Assembly (NCBI GenBank): GCA_041494885.1
Contig: JBGQBO010000015.1
Span: forward strand, 40,213 to 104,212
Direction of reading: 5' to 3'
DNA: 64,000 nucleotides
From: JAIQFV01 sp041494885
Lineage (GTDB): Bacteria > Acidobacteriota > Terriglobia > JAIQFV01
Below, in pieces: positions 26,827 through 36,061 of the stretch. The notes beneath the pieces were generated by a model. It saw only the letters and a list, made by a program, of their open reading frames with translations. It had not been told where the DNA came from and made no database searches. Within the stretch, counting starts at the first letter, position 1. Each line of letters opens with the position of its first letter. The position numbers and the translations under genes are program-made.

Positions 26827-27558
26827 ATGTTCTGTCAATTCTGCGGTGCACAGAGCGAACCCAATAGTCGGTTTTGTCAAAAATGCGGACAAGCCCAGTC
26901 GGTGGGTGGAGCGGGCAGTACGCCTCCTCCCGGGATGCCCCCCGGTTATCAGCCTCCACTCCAACCCCCGCCGCGGTATGTTCCACCGCAGGGCGTTCAT
27001 GCACAAACCGGACACTGGATTGGCGCCGGCTGGCATCTGGTCAAGGAAGAATTGGGCATGTTCATGTTGTTGAGCCTGCTCTTTATCCTCCTGAATGGAT
27101 TTGTCCCGATCATTCTGCAAGGGCCGATGATCGCCGGGTTTTGTATTGTCTGTACGAAGAAGCTCCTTTATGGTCGCTTTGAGCTCGGCGATTTCTTTAA
27201 AGGATTTAACTTTTTCGTGGCAGCCTTGGTGGCAAGCCTGATTATCACCGTCTTTACGTTCATAGGAACCATCTTCTGCATCATCCCGGGCCTCGTGATT
27301 GCGGCCATGTATCAATTCACCTACTTGTTCATCATTGACAAGAAGATGGATTTCTGGCCGGCCATGCAGGCCAGTCATGATCTGGTGAAAAGCGATTACT
27401 TTGGATTCACGATCTTCTTCATTGCGGCCATCCTCTTGAATATTATTGGATTGCTCTGTTGCGTGGTGGGAATTCTGGCGACCATGCCGATTCTCTATGC
27501 CGCCGTCACCGTGGCCTACAAAGAGATGGTGGGTTTTGAGCCGTCAACGAATTTTTGA
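26827..27558 (+). CDS. Zinc-ribbon multi-span membrane protein
   Basis: A 243-residue protein with an N-terminal zinc ribbon (FCQFCGAQSEPNSRFCQKCG) of the zinc_ribbon_2 type and a Pro/Gly-rich linker to about residue 60. Four or five membrane spans follow (MFMLLSLLFILLNGFVPIIL, FVAALVASLIITVFTFIGT, FGFTIFFIAAILLNIIGLLC). The C-terminal part resembles widespread bacterial proteins of unknown role with a DUF-type permease-like fold (SHDLVKSDYFGFTIFF). The start is sure: AGGAGG lies six bases before the ATG. A TATAAA box at 26718-26723 could belong to its promoter. Function unknown. Confidence 0.75.
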   Translation: MFCQFCGAQSEPNSRFCQKCGQAQSVGGAGSTPPPGMPPGYQPPLQPPPRYVPPQGVHAQTGHWIGAGWHLVKEELGMFMLLSLLFILLNGFVPIILQGPMIAGFCIVCTKKLLYGRFELGDFFKGFNFFVAALVASLIITVFTFIGTIFCIIPGLVIAAMYQFTYLFIIDKKMDFWPAMQASHDLVKSDYFGFTIFFIAAILLNIIGLLCCVVGILATMPILYAAVTVAYKEMVGFEPSTNF

Positions 27559-27619
27559 ACGATATGAACTCTTCCCATTCAGGGACAGACAGTTGTTCCC
27601 CTGGGAGTCTTGAGGCATC

Positions 27620-28045
27620 ATGATTCCCGATTCCAGGATGAGCTCCCGGAGGCTTGTGCAGGACCCGGCCGGAGCGGTCTGGCAAGTGGCGGTTGCCACG
27701 CTGGCACTCGCATTTTTCCGGTTCTTTCCTCTTGCGGGACAACCGAAGTTCACGGTGTGTGGCTTCCACTGGATGACCGGCAGACCCTGCCCGCTCTGTG
27801 GCATGACCCGTGCCCTCTCCCATCTGGCAAACGGGCGCTGGATGGAGGCGATCCATCTCAATGCCCTCAGCCCACTCGTTCTCGCTATTCTCTGTGCAGC
27901 GATGGTGGGGGGAGCCTTTCAGCTGGCAGGTTGGGATATCAGGGAGCGGGTGATCCCCGCGGCGGTACTCAAAAATTTTTGGGCGGGGTGTATTCTACTA
28001 TTCCTCGGATACGGGTTATTGCGATTATTCCGAATCGTTCCCTAA
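27620..28045 (+). CDS. DUF2752 membrane protein
   Basis: A 141-residue protein of the DUF2752 family. The signature CPLCGMTRALSHLANGRW near residues 57-74 is intact and the protein has three predicted spans: about 22-40, LNALSPLVLAILCAAMVGGA and the last 25 residues. Members often sit next to zinc-ribbon or TM2/DUF4190 membrane proteins, as here (61 bases after the previous stop). The biochemical role is unknown. The ATG at 27620 has GAGG close upstream; an ATG six codons later is possible. Confidence 0.8.
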   Translation: MIPDSRMSSRRLVQDPAGAVWQVAVATLALAFFRFFPLAGQPKFTVCGFHWMTGRPCPLCGMTRALSHLANGRWMEAIHLNALSPLVLAILCAAMVGGAFQLAGWDIRERVIPAAVLKNFWAGCILLFLGYGLLRLFRIVP

Positions 28046-28101
28046 TACTTTGCAGGGCGTGAAGACGGGGCGGTTTACGCGAAGGATCGCCTCCCGGTTC
28101 C

Positions 28102-29544
28102 CTACGTTTCATCCAGAACTTTCTTCACTACCTCATTCACCAATTGCGGGTTCGCCTGGCCTTTAGTCGCCTTCATGACTTGTCCGACGAACCACGCCAG
28201 GTTTCCGGTTTTTCCGCTCCGGTACTTGGCGACATTTTCCGGCGAGGCAGCAGCCACCTCCCTCGCAATTCTCTCCAATGCGGTCACGTCGCTGATTTGA
28301 ACGAGGTTCTTTTCTTTGACAATTTTATGGGGCAACTTGCCCGTGGCGAACATTTCCTCAAACACAATCTTTCCCATCTTTCCGGACAGGGTTCCCCCCT
28401 CCACCAGATCGACCAATTCAGCAAGGTGAGCCGGTGAGATCCTGCTGTCTTGGATCTCAACATCGGAACTGTTGAGCAGAGCGGTCAGATCGCCCTTCAA
28501 CCAGTTGAGGATGGGTTTGGGTTTCCCATTAATATGGACCGCTTCTTCAAAGAATTGAGACAGGGCCCTTGAAGACGCAAGCCATTCCGCATCGCCTTCG
28601 GGAAGACCGTACGTCTCGACGAATCGGGCTTTCTTGGCATCTGGGAGTTCCGGCATCGTCTTTCGGGTCTCTTCGACAAGGGCATCTTCCACCAGCAGGG
28701 GTAAGAGGTCGGGTTCCGGAAAATATCGGTAATCATGGGCCTCTTCCTTGCTGCGCATCGAATAGCTTTTTCCTTCGTCCGCGTTCCAGAGCCGTGTCTC
28801 CTGTACAATGTGGCCGCCCGATTCCAGGATTTCCACCTGCCGGCGTATTTCGTAATCCATGGCCTTTTGCAGGAAGCGGAAAGAATTCAGGTTCTTGAGT
28901 TCGGTGCGTGTCCCGAATTGAGAGGAACCCAAGGGTCGGACTGAAACATTGGCATCACAACGCAGGTTGCCTTTTTCCATGTCACCGTTGCACACCTCGG
29001 TGGCTTCGAGGATGGCCTTCATTTTAGAGAGATAGGCATACGCCTCGGCAGGAGACCGGAGATCGGGGTCGGAAACAATCTCAACGAGGGGCACTCCGCT
29101 GCGGTTGAGGTCGATGTAACTCTTTTCCGAGCTATCGGCAAAGCCGTCATGGATGGATTTGCCGGCGTCCTCCTCGATGTGCAAGCGGGTGATCCCCACC
29201 CGTTTGGTCATGCCATCGACGGTGATTCCGATCGCCCCGTGTTCTGAAATGGGCTTGTCGTATTGGGAGATTTGGTACCCCTTGGGCAAGTCCGGATAGA
29301 AATAGTTCTTTCTCGCAAATTGCGAGACACGATTGATATGACAGCCGAGAGCCAGGGCTGCACGCACCGCCAGCCGAACCACTTCCCGGTTCAGCACGGG
29401 CAAGGCCCCGGGCAGGCCGAGGCAGACCGGACAGGTGTTTGAATTCGGAGGCGCCCCAAACTCCGTCGAACAGGCGCAAAAGCATTTTGTTTGAGTCTGC
29501 AATTGCGCATGGACTTCCAAACCGATGACGGGTTCGTATTCCAC
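28102..29544 (-). CDS. gatB: Aspartyl/glutamyl-tRNA amidotransferase subunit B
   Basis: Subunit B of GatCAB, which converts mischarged Glu-tRNA(Gln) and/or Asp-tRNA(Asn) to the amide form. It starts VEYEPVIGLEVHAQLQT, has the zinc-site region CFCACSTEFGAPPNSNTCPVC, the YPDLPKGYQISQYDKPI motif and the C-terminal YqeY-like tail (GKTGNLAWFVGQVMKATKGQ) that contacts tRNA. The length of 480 residues is normal. The GTG start at 29544 has AAGGAG seven bases upstream. gatA and gatC are not in the window, so the complex is encoded at several loci, which is common. Confidence 0.97.
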   Translation of the reverse strand: MEYEPVIGLEVHAQLQTQTKCFCACSTEFGAPPNSNTCPVCLGLPGALPVLNREVVRLAVRAALALGCHINRVSQFARKNYFYPDLPKGYQISQYDKPISEHGAIGITVDGMTKRVGITRLHIEEDAGKSIHDGFADSSEKSYIDLNRSGVPLVEIVSDPDLRSPAEAYAYLSKMKAILEATEVCNGDMEKGNLRCDANVSVRPLGSSQFGTRTELKNLNSFRFLQKAMDYEIRRQVEILESGGHIVQETRLWNADEGKSYSMRSKEEAHDYRYFPEPDLLPLLVEDALVEETRKTMPELPDAKKARFVETYGLPEGDAEWLASSRALSQFFEEAVHINGKPKPILNWLKGDLTALLNSSDVEIQDSRISPAHLAELVDLVEGGTLSGKMGKIVFEEMFATGKLPHKIVKEKNLVQISDVTALERIAREVAAASPENVAKYRSGKTGNLAWFVGQVMKATKGQANPQLVNEVVKKVLDET

Positions 29545-30210
29545 AGATTCTCCTTCGATGGCCGTTTAGTTTACCACAAGCTAACGGAGGAAACCTTCGG
29601 GAGAAATTTGATTTGCCCAGACCCCTTTGGGGATTTTCCCGGGATGTGATGGGCAGCACACCTCCGGATCGGGTCCCGATATAGCCTAGGCTAGCTCCAG
29701 TCGGCCTGTTTCGTCTTCCTGGAGCGTGAAGAGGCTTCCGCCATGGCGCCCGATTTGTCAACAATGCTCGGTTGGCTCACAGGAAGACGCCTGGAACTGC
29801 ATCTCTTCAACTCCCAGTGGGGGCCAATTCATATCCTGACCAGCCTGATCGCCGGCTTTGCAAACATGATGGGTTACACCTGGTTTCAGTCCGACCCTCG
29901 GGACCTTCCTTTCTACGCGAAATTCATTGGTATTCTGGAAAGCTGTGAGAAAGCTTTGATCCGCCGTTCTGCCTCTCGATTTCATTGATCGCCGATGGCG
30001 TCTCTCAAGAAGACGGGTCGGCACATGGGGACGGCTCCTGCCACGTCGTGATCCGATTGAACACCAAGCGTGGATATCCGTGAGCCCCGAATCGTCCCTG
30101 AACCCTTCTTTGTGGAATCCGATTGAAGGAATAAATGGAGAGCGAGGAGGGGCCTTCCTTCCTGCCTCACGGCAATTCATCCGTCCCTCTGTGCACAGCT
30201 TTCCCCAGAA
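29545..30210. other. Gene-poor stretch between gatB and the surA-like gene
   Basis: About 670 bases. The longest plausible frame is at 29743-29988 (81 codons, ATG after GAGG at a poor distance), reported separately with low confidence. I found no RNA gene, terminator or repeat here. Confidence 0.4.
29743..29988 (+). CDS. Possible small protein, unknown
   Basis: An 81-codon frame in an otherwise empty stretch. The product is moderately hydrophobic (GPIHILTSLIAGFANMMGY) and has no motif I recognise. It may be a remnant or a chance frame; an overlapping frame on the other strand is of similar length. It is listed only because nothing else occupies the region. Confidence 0.2.
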   Translation: MAPDLSTMLGWLTGRRLELHLFNSQWGPIHILTSLIAGFANMMGYTWFQSDPRDLPFYAKFIGILESCEKALIRRSASRFH

Positions 30211-30238
30211 TTGACATCCCTTTTCGAGCGCGTATAAT
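30211..30238 (+). promoter_or_regulatory. Near-perfect sigma-70 promoter of the surA-like gene
   Basis: TTGACA (30211-30216), a 16-base spacer and TATAAT (30233-30238): both boxes match the consensus fully. The predicted start near 30245 leaves a leader of about 48 bases before the ATG at 30293. It probably drives the genes from here to 32777 or beyond. Confidence 0.85.
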
Positions 30239-30292
30239 GCTCGATGAATTGGTCATCCCAGGTGTTCAGTATTATTGTGAGGAAATAAAAGC

Positions 30293-31318
30293 ATGAGAAA
30301 GTTCTGGGTCATTGCAAGCGGCTTGTTCTTTGCTCTCGGGGTCGTCAGCCTTGCAGAGCAAAAGGTCCTGGAAGAAATCGTGGCGAGGGTGAACGACGAC
30401 ATTATCACCCGGTCGGATTTCGAGAAGAGTAAACAACAGCTTCGCCAGGAGTTGGGCCAGCAGTACTTTGGGACGGACCTCGAACGGGAGGTGGCGGTCA
30501 GGGAAAAGAATGTGCTTCGCGATCTGATCGACCAGCTGCTCCTCATCCAAAAGGCGAAGGAAGTGGGGATCAGCGTCGATACCGAACTCGTCAAGACACT
30601 TGACCGTTATCGCGATGAGAACCACTTGAAGACGCTCGATGATCTGGAGCGCGAGGTTACCCGGCAGGGAGTCAACTACGAGGATTTCAAGAATAACATC
30701 CGGAATGGATTGTTTACACAGGCCGTCATACGTCAGGAAGTGGGGCGGCGCATTCAGATCACCCAGGAGGAGATCAACAAGTATTATGAGGGCCATAAGA
30801 AAGAATTGGAGCGCCCGGAGGAAGTGAGATTTAGGGAGATCCTGATTTCCACGGAAGGCAAGGATGAATCCCAGGTCAAAGAAGCGGCGAAGAAGGCGGC
30901 GGATCTGGCCGCGCGGGCGAAGAAGGGGGAGGATTTTGCAGATCTCGCCCGGAAGAATTCAGACGGCCCCACTGCCAAGGATGGAGGTGAGCAGGATTAC
31001 ATTCAGCGCAACCTGCTCCTGAAGGAAATCGCTGATGTTGTGTTTTCCTTGAAACGCAATCAGGTGAGCGACCCCATCCTCACCAAGTTCGGATACAAGA
31101 TCATCAAGCTGGAAGACAAGCATGATTCCGGGATCCCCACCGTCGATAAGGTGAATGACCAGATTTCCAATGCGCTCTATATGCAACAGTTGGCCCCCCA
31201 ACTGCGCGATTACCTCGGGCAGCTGCGACAGGAATCGTACTTGGAAATCAAACCGGGTTACGTCGATAGCGGGGCGACCTCTTCCGAGAGCAAAGCAGAG
31301 GCCAAGTCGAGTCAGTAA
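30293..31318 (+). CDS. SurA-like periplasmic chaperone/peptidyl-prolyl isomerase
   Basis: Exported folding factor for outer-membrane proteins. It has a signal peptide (residues 1-22), then a SurA-N chaperone domain (EEIVARVNDDIITRSDFEKS, typical opening of SurA) up to about residue 165. A single PpiC-type parvulin domain follows (PEEVRFREILISTEGKDES to KFGYKIIKLEDKH) and a short charged tail rich in Ser/Glu. E. coli SurA has two parvulin domains, whereas this has one, as is common outside Proteobacteria. The ATG follows GAGG at about ten bases. It heads a gene row driven by a consensus promoter. Confidence 0.9.
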   Translation: MRKFWVIASGLFFALGVVSLAEQKVLEEIVARVNDDIITRSDFEKSKQQLRQELGQQYFGTDLEREVAVREKNVLRDLIDQLLLIQKAKEVGISVDTELVKTLDRYRDENHLKTLDDLEREVTRQGVNYEDFKNNIRNGLFTQAVIRQEVGRRIQITQEEINKYYEGHKKELERPEEVRFREILISTEGKDESQVKEAAKKAADLAARAKKGEDFADLARKNSDGPTAKDGGEQDYIQRNLLLKEIADVVFSLKRNQVSDPILTKFGYKIIKLEDKHDSGIPTVDKVNDQISNALYMQQLAPQLRDYLGQLRQESYLEIKPGYVDSGATSSESKAEAKSSQ

Positions 31319-31345
31319 CGAGCCCCCATCCCGCCCCCTGACAGG

Positions 31346-31696
31346 ATGGGGTGGTGGTCATCGGAGCAGAGTTCGAGTAGTGGCGTGAATGAGGTCGATT
31401 CATCGAATCCCAATCCGGCGCGCCTGCGTTTGGATTTGTTTCTCAAGTGGAGCGGTCTGGTCAGGCGTCGCACCTTGTCTAAATGGATGTGCGAACGGGG
31501 AGCGATTCGGGTGAATGAGCAGACCGCTAAGCCGGGACGCGCAGTCAGCGTGGGGGATCGGATTGCCATTCTCCGTGGCGACCGGCGGTTGCTGGTTGAG
31601 GTCCTCCATCTGCCGGCACGAGCTTTAGCCCGTCCCATTCAGGAGCCGGAAGGCCAAGGATCCCCCGAGTGGTATCGCGTTATTCCTTCGGAGTAG
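31346..31696 (+). CDS. S4-domain RNA-binding protein (Hsp15/RlbA-like)
   Basis: A small basic protein of up to 116 residues with an S4 RNA-binding domain: RLRLDLFLKWSGLVRRRTLSK, then GAIRVNEQTAKPGRAVSVGD and the final strand RRLLVEVLHLPA. Hsp15-like S4 proteins bind stalled 50S subunits or rRNA. The start is uncertain because the ATG at 31346 lies in the right arm of a hairpin (CCCCATCC/GGATGGGG, 31325-31351). A GTG at 31385 would start 39 bases later and still keep the whole domain. It sits 27 bases after the surA-like gene, suggesting co-transcription. Confidence 0.8.
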   Translation: MGWWSSEQSSSSGVNEVDSSNPNPARLRLDLFLKWSGLVRRRTLSKWMCERGAIRVNEQTAKPGRAVSVGDRIAILRGDRRLLVEVLHLPARALARPIQEPEGQGSPEWYRVIPSE

Positions 31697-31730
31697 AGGT
31701 GGCCCGCCGAGTCACCCCGCCGTCGAACCT

Positions 31731-32777
31731 ATGAAACAAAAATTCATCCGGGACTTCGAAGCCAATACCGTCGTGACGGAGGCCTTCCTCGTTCGATCCA
31801 AAGAATTGCGCTCCAAGAAGTCCGGCGAACCCTATCTTTCACTGATTCTCGCCGACAAGACCGGTGACCTTGACGCGAAGATGTGGGATAACGTAGAGGA
31901 ATTTGATCCCCTCTTCGATAAGGATCACTTTATCAAGGCGAAGGGCTTGGTCCAGATTTACCGCAACAAACCGCAGATGACCTTGCACAAGCTGCGTCGG
32001 CTCGAAGACCACGAAGTGGACTTCATGGACTTTTTCCCTTCCACGTCAAGGGACGTCGACGAGATGTATTCCGAACTGCTGGAGGTTGTCGCCGGCTTCA
32101 CCAGCGAACCGCTTCGCGCCGTGATGCAGGAGCTGCTTCTGGATGACGACGTGATGCGCAGGTTAAAAAAAGCCCCAGCGGCCAAGAGCATGCACCATGC
32201 TTACCTGGGCGGGTTGTTGGAGCACATTGTTTCCCTCTGCCATCTCGCCCGCCTCGTCGTCCAGAACTATAAGAATATTGAGATTGATCTGCTGTTGACT
32301 GGCGCCATCCTTCATGATATCGGAAAGATCTACGAACTCTCGTACGAGCGAGGCTTTGGCTATACGACCCAGGGCCAACTGCTGGGACATATGGTTCTGG
32401 AACTGGAAATGATCAATGGCATCATCGCGCGCCATGCGGACTTTCCGCCGGAACTCAAGACCATGATCTCCCATCTTATTATCAGCCATCACGGGGAGTA
32501 TGAGTTCGGTTCGCCCAAACTCCCGATGACGGTGGAGGCGATGATTCTTCACAAGCTCGATGATTTGGACTCCAAGGTCCAGGCCATGCAATGGATGATC
32601 GAGCGGGATGGCAGTATCGAAGGGGAATGGACGGGTTATAGCCAGATCCTTCAGCGGCCGATCTTCCGAGGCCAGCGGACACCAAAAGCGACTGAAGCAG
32701 CATCGAAACAGAAGCCGAAGTCCTCCGAGGAGGTCGCTCCCGTCGTTGGTTCCGGGGGCGCCAAGAGCCAATCTTAA
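31731..32777 (+). CDS. YhaM-like 3'-5' exoribonuclease (OB fold + HD domain)
   Basis: A 348-residue protein built like B. subtilis YhaM. It has an N-terminal OB-fold nucleic-acid-binding domain (residues about 15-90, LADKTGDLDAKMWDN) and a metal-dependent HD domain with the ordered motifs HHAYLGGLLEHIVSL, LHDIGKIYE and SHHGEYEFGSP. YhaM degrades short single-stranded RNA and DNA from the 3' end. The last 35 residues are a Lys/Ser-rich tail without known role. It follows the S4 protein by 34 bases in the same direction. The ribosome site is weak. Confidence 0.9.
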   Translation: MKQKFIRDFEANTVVTEAFLVRSKELRSKKSGEPYLSLILADKTGDLDAKMWDNVEEFDPLFDKDHFIKAKGLVQIYRNKPQMTLHKLRRLEDHEVDFMDFFPSTSRDVDEMYSELLEVVAGFTSEPLRAVMQELLLDDDVMRRLKKAPAAKSMHHAYLGGLLEHIVSLCHLARLVVQNYKNIEIDLLLTGAILHDIGKIYELSYERGFGYTTQGQLLGHMVLELEMINGIIARHADFPPELKTMISHLIISHHGEYEFGSPKLPMTVEAMILHKLDDLDSKVQAMQWMIERDGSIEGEWTGYSQILQRPIFRGQRTPKATEAASKQKPKSSEEVAPVVGSGGAKSQS

Positions 32778-32834
32778 TGTCCGCGATCATGACCTTACTT
32801 TACGCGTGGAACTGTTTGCACGAAACCCAAGAAC

Positions 32835-33278
32835 GTGGCTGAACTCACCCCGCTCAACAAAAAACTGACCCCCCGCCCGACCAAGGATCGGCGCCGGCGC
32901 GAGCACCCGATGATTCTCACGGTTCAGGAATTGGAACTGATGATGATCATTTGGGAGCGGGGAGAAGCCAGTGTCGCTCAAGTGAGACAGCATTACCAAA
33001 CCGAACATGACCTCGCCTACACAACCATCATGACGGTCCTCTCTCGACTTGAAAAAAAAGGAATGCTGAAACAGCGAAAGGCCGGCAAGGCGTTCCTTTA
33101 TTCAGCGTTGCATTCCCGGGAAACGGTCGCCGGGGCCGCGATCGATAATCTCGCCCGCATTTTCTTCAATGGGTCCCTGGATTCAATCGCGGAATTCTGC
33201 CGCAGGGATTCCTCACTCTCCCCTCCATCTGCGCCGGCGCCGCAGGAGACCGATGTGATCGACGAAACCCTTCTGTAA
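32835..33278 (+). CDS. BlaI/MecI-family transcriptional repressor
   Basis: Winged-helix repressor of the penicillinase-repressor family, 147 residues. The DNA-binding half reads LTVQELELMMIIWERGEASV, then VRQHYQTEHDLAYTTIMTVLSRLEKKGML with the RKAGKAFLYSA wing. These are hallmark features of BlaI. In the family a membrane BlaR1 metalloprotease usually lies next to it and inactivates it. Here there is no BlaR1, but two M16 metallopeptidase genes follow at once, which may be chance. The start is GTG at 32835 without a clear ribosome site; the ATG at 32910 is possible and keeps the domain. Confidence 0.87.
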   Translation: MAELTPLNKKLTPRPTKDRRRREHPMILTVQELELMMIIWERGEASVAQVRQHYQTEHDLAYTTIMTVLSRLEKKGMLKQRKAGKAFLYSALHSRETVAGAAIDNLARIFFNGSLDSIAEFCRRDSSLSPPSAPAPQETDVIDETLL

Positions 33279-33392
33279 ACCTGCTTGAACCCCACCCCAG
33301 CCTGGATCAGGCCGCTCAACACAGAATTCAATTTGACAAAATCCGGGATTTCGATTCCAATCGTCCCTTTCCAAACCCCGGTGAAATTTGAC

Positions 33393-34679
33393 ATGAGTAA
33401 GCAAACGACAAACGCCAGCTCATCGGTCGCCCCGGTCGAGCGACGGCCCATCGCAAAGACGGTACTGGCGAATGGCCTGACCGTGTTGACGAAGGAGGTT
33501 CCCCAATCTCCCATCGTTTCGACCGTCGTTTTTTATCGGGTGGGATCCCGCAACGAGGAGGCAGGGCAGACCGGCAAGTCACATTTCCTGGAACATATGC
33601 TGTTTAAGGGGACCACGAAGTATCCCAAGGGAGCGATCGATCACATTACGCTGGTCAATGGCGGAGCGAACAATGCCTTCACCAGTGAGGACTGCACGGC
33701 CTACTACTTCGATTTCTCCGCAGACCGGTTTGAGGTGGCGCTCGACATCGAGGCGCAGCGAATGGTCGACACCCAATTTCTGCTTGAAGAATTTGAACAC
33801 GAGAAGCAGGTGGTGACCGAAGAGCTGAAAATCAATCTGGATTCACCCTGGGGTGCCTTAGGCCAGGAAGTTCGGGCAACGGCGTTCAAGGTGCATCCTT
33901 ATCGACACCCGGTCGTGGGATGGATTGACGATCTGTCGCGATCCTCGCGCGAGGAGATGGAGGCGTACTATCGCCGTCACTATCATCCGAACAATGCCAT
34001 CCTCGTTCTGGTGGGAGGCTTTGTTACGGAGCACGCCCTGCGAACTGTTGAATCCACCTTTGGGGCGATTCCCCGAGGAGCAGAGGTTCCTCCGGTAAAG
34101 ATCTCGGAACCCCCCCAACAGGGGGAAAAACGGGTCACCCTGAAACGCCCGACGCAAATCGAACGGATGCACATGGTCTATCATGCGCCAAGCGTCTCCA
34201 ACGACGATGGCTACGCCTTGCGGCTGGGCGCCCTGACCCTGTCAGGAGGCCGGTCGTCGCGCCTCTATCAACGGCTGATCGAACGCGAACGGTTGGCCGT
34301 CAGTGTCTCGGCAGAGTTCTCGGAGTCCATCGACCCGACCCTTCTAGAAATTCGGGCCGAAGTAATTCCCGAAAAGACACCGGATTCCGTGGAGGCCGCC
34401 ATCAGTGAGGAAGCGTCTCGATTGCAAGAGGAGCTCCTGACCCCTGAAGAACTTGAAAAGACCAAGAACATGATCGAGGCCCACTTCGAGTTTGGTCGGG
34501 AGCGGACGCTGAACGATGCCATTCAGATCGGCTATACCGAAGCGATTATCGGCTACGAACACCTGGATCGGTATGTGGACCGGATCCGAGCCGTCACGGC
34601 GGAAGAAGTCCGGACCGCTTCGCAAAAGTATCTAGGAATTGATAATCGCACCGTTGGCTGGTTGAGATTCAGACAATAA
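33393..34679 (+). CDS. M16 zinc peptidase, catalytic partner
   Basis: Insulinase/pitrilysin-family metallopeptidase of 428 residues (start ATG 33393, GGTGA about ten bases before; an upstream ATG at 33285 adds 36 non-conserved residues). The inverted zinc motif HFLEH is present near residue 68, with the downstream glutamate in EEFEHEKQVVTEELKIN. The second M16 domain ends with the usual RYVDRIRAVTAEEVRTASQK. It has no clear signal peptide. Together with the next gene it forms a processing-peptidase-like pair, in which this protein supplies catalysis. Confidence 0.93.
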   Translation: MSKQTTNASSSVAPVERRPIAKTVLANGLTVLTKEVPQSPIVSTVVFYRVGSRNEEAGQTGKSHFLEHMLFKGTTKYPKGAIDHITLVNGGANNAFTSEDCTAYYFDFSADRFEVALDIEAQRMVDTQFLLEEFEHEKQVVTEELKINLDSPWGALGQEVRATAFKVHPYRHPVVGWIDDLSRSSREEMEAYYRRHYHPNNAILVLVGGFVTEHALRTVESTFGAIPRGAEVPPVKISEPPQQGEKRVTLKRPTQIERMHMVYHAPSVSNDDGYALRLGALTLSGGRSSRLYQRLIERERLAVSVSAEFSESIDPTLLEIRAEVIPEKTPDSVEAAISEEASRLQEELLTPEELEKTKNMIEAHFEFGRERTLNDAIQIGYTEAIIGYEHLDRYVDRIRAVTAEEVRTASQKYLGIDNRTVGWLRFRQ

Positions 34680-34724
34680 ATGAATGCATCCGGCGTTCGA
34701 CACAGGGACCCAAAGTAAGAGCGG

Positions 34725-36056
34725 ATGAAACCGGGCCGAAATCTCAGTCGTGTTTTTTCACTTATGAGGACCTCAACTCCTAACAATATGTCTCTGGCTT
34801 TTCAGGCGTCGGACATCATCAAGAAGGTCCTACCGAACGGGCTGACCCTGCTCGTGTGCGAACGACACAACACCTCCACGATCTCGATCGAAGTATCGCT
34901 CCTGGCAGGATCCCGGTTTGAAGCCGACGCGGAGGCCGGTCTCGCCTCTCTCACAGGACGGCTGTTAACCGAGGGCACGGCCTCGCGCAGCGCCGAGGAT
35001 CTCGCGCTAGCCATCGAGTCGGTCGGAGGCTCGCTGGACTCCGGAACGGGGACCGAGGGCGCTGTTGTTTCGGCTTCAACCCTCTCGCGGGACTTTGGTC
35101 TGGGCCTGGAACTCAGCGCCGATGTGTTGCTGCATCCCGCCTTTGAGAACGATCGAGTGCTGCACGAACGAGAAAAGACGATTTCCGAGATTCGGAGCGC
35201 CAAGGACCGGCCACGGACTGTGCTGGACTGGAAATTCAACGAATTGATTTACACGACCCACCCGCTGCATCGGCCCTCCGTGGGGTACGAAGATTCGGTG
35301 GCCAAGATCGACCGCGAGCAGGTCGTGACGTTCCACCAGAGATTCTTTGTCCCGGCGAATTGCTCGGTTTCAGTGGCAGGTGATTTTAGGGGCGAAACCA
35401 TCCTGCCTCAATTGGAGGATATCTTCGGATCCTGGTCGGCGTCTGCTCCGTCCGTTCCGGACATCCCTGTTGTTCATCGCCAGACCGCGCCCATCGAAGA
35501 ATTCGTTCGGATGGACAAGGAGCAAGTCAACCTCTATGTCGGGCACCTCGGAATCCGACGCTCCAATCCGGATTACTACACCCTCAATGTGCTGGATGTG
35601 ATTTTGGGAAGTGCGCCGGGGTTCACCTCGCGTATCCCGAAGCGGCTGCGGGATGAGCAGGGACTGGCCTATTCCACCTTTGCGAACATCACCCAATCCT
35701 CCGGACTCGACCCCGGACGCTTCGTGGCCTATATCGGGACGTCCCCTGAAAACCGGCTGCGGGCCATCGAGGGGATTCTCGGCGAGATCCGGAGGATCGT
35801 GGATGAGCCTGTGACGCCGGATGAACTCCACGATGCCAAACAATATTTGACGGGCAGCTTCGTGTTCCAGTTTCAGACCAATTCTCAAATTGCGCACTTT
35901 ATGATTCTTGCGGAACGTTACGGCCTGGGCTTTGACTATGTGGAAGAATATCCCGGGCTGATCAACTCCGTGTCAATCGACGACGTCGCCCGGGTGGCAA
36001 GAACCTACCTGCATCCTGAGGCAGCCACCACCGTGGTGGTGGGCCCTGAGCGCTGA
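34725..36056 (+). CDS. M16 family protein lacking the zinc motif (non-catalytic partner)
   Basis: A 443-residue M16 homologue. At the place of HFLEH it reads GLASLTGRLLTEGT, so the metal ligands are lost and it should not cleave peptides. The rest of the fold is kept (VLPNGLTLLVCERHNTST near residue 35, EKTISEIRSAKDRP, and FTSRIPKRLRDEQGLAYS). The latter carries the R/Y pair that in M16 beta domains completes the active site of the partner. It starts 45 bases after the catalytic gene. Active/inactive pairs are known in bacterial M16B peptidases and in mitochondrial processing peptidase. Alternative starts are the ATGs at 34764 and 34788. Confidence 0.9.
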   Translation: MKPGRNLSRVFSLMRTSTPNNMSLAFQASDIIKKVLPNGLTLLVCERHNTSTISIEVSLLAGSRFEADAEAGLASLTGRLLTEGTASRSAEDLALAIESVGGSLDSGTGTEGAVVSASTLSRDFGLGLELSADVLLHPAFENDRVLHEREKTISEIRSAKDRPRTVLDWKFNELIYTTHPLHRPSVGYEDSVAKIDREQVVTFHQRFFVPANCSVSVAGDFRGETILPQLEDIFGSWSASAPSVPDIPVVHRQTAPIEEFVRMDKEQVNLYVGHLGIRRSNPDYYTLNVLDVILGSAPGFTSRIPKRLRDEQGLAYSTFANITQSSGLDPGRFVAYIGTSPENRLRAIEGILGEIRRIVDEPVTPDELHDAKQYLTGSFVFQFQTNSQIAHFMILAERYGLGFDYVEEYPGLINSVSIDDVARVARTYLHPEAATTVVVGPER

Positions 36057-36061
36057 AGGCG

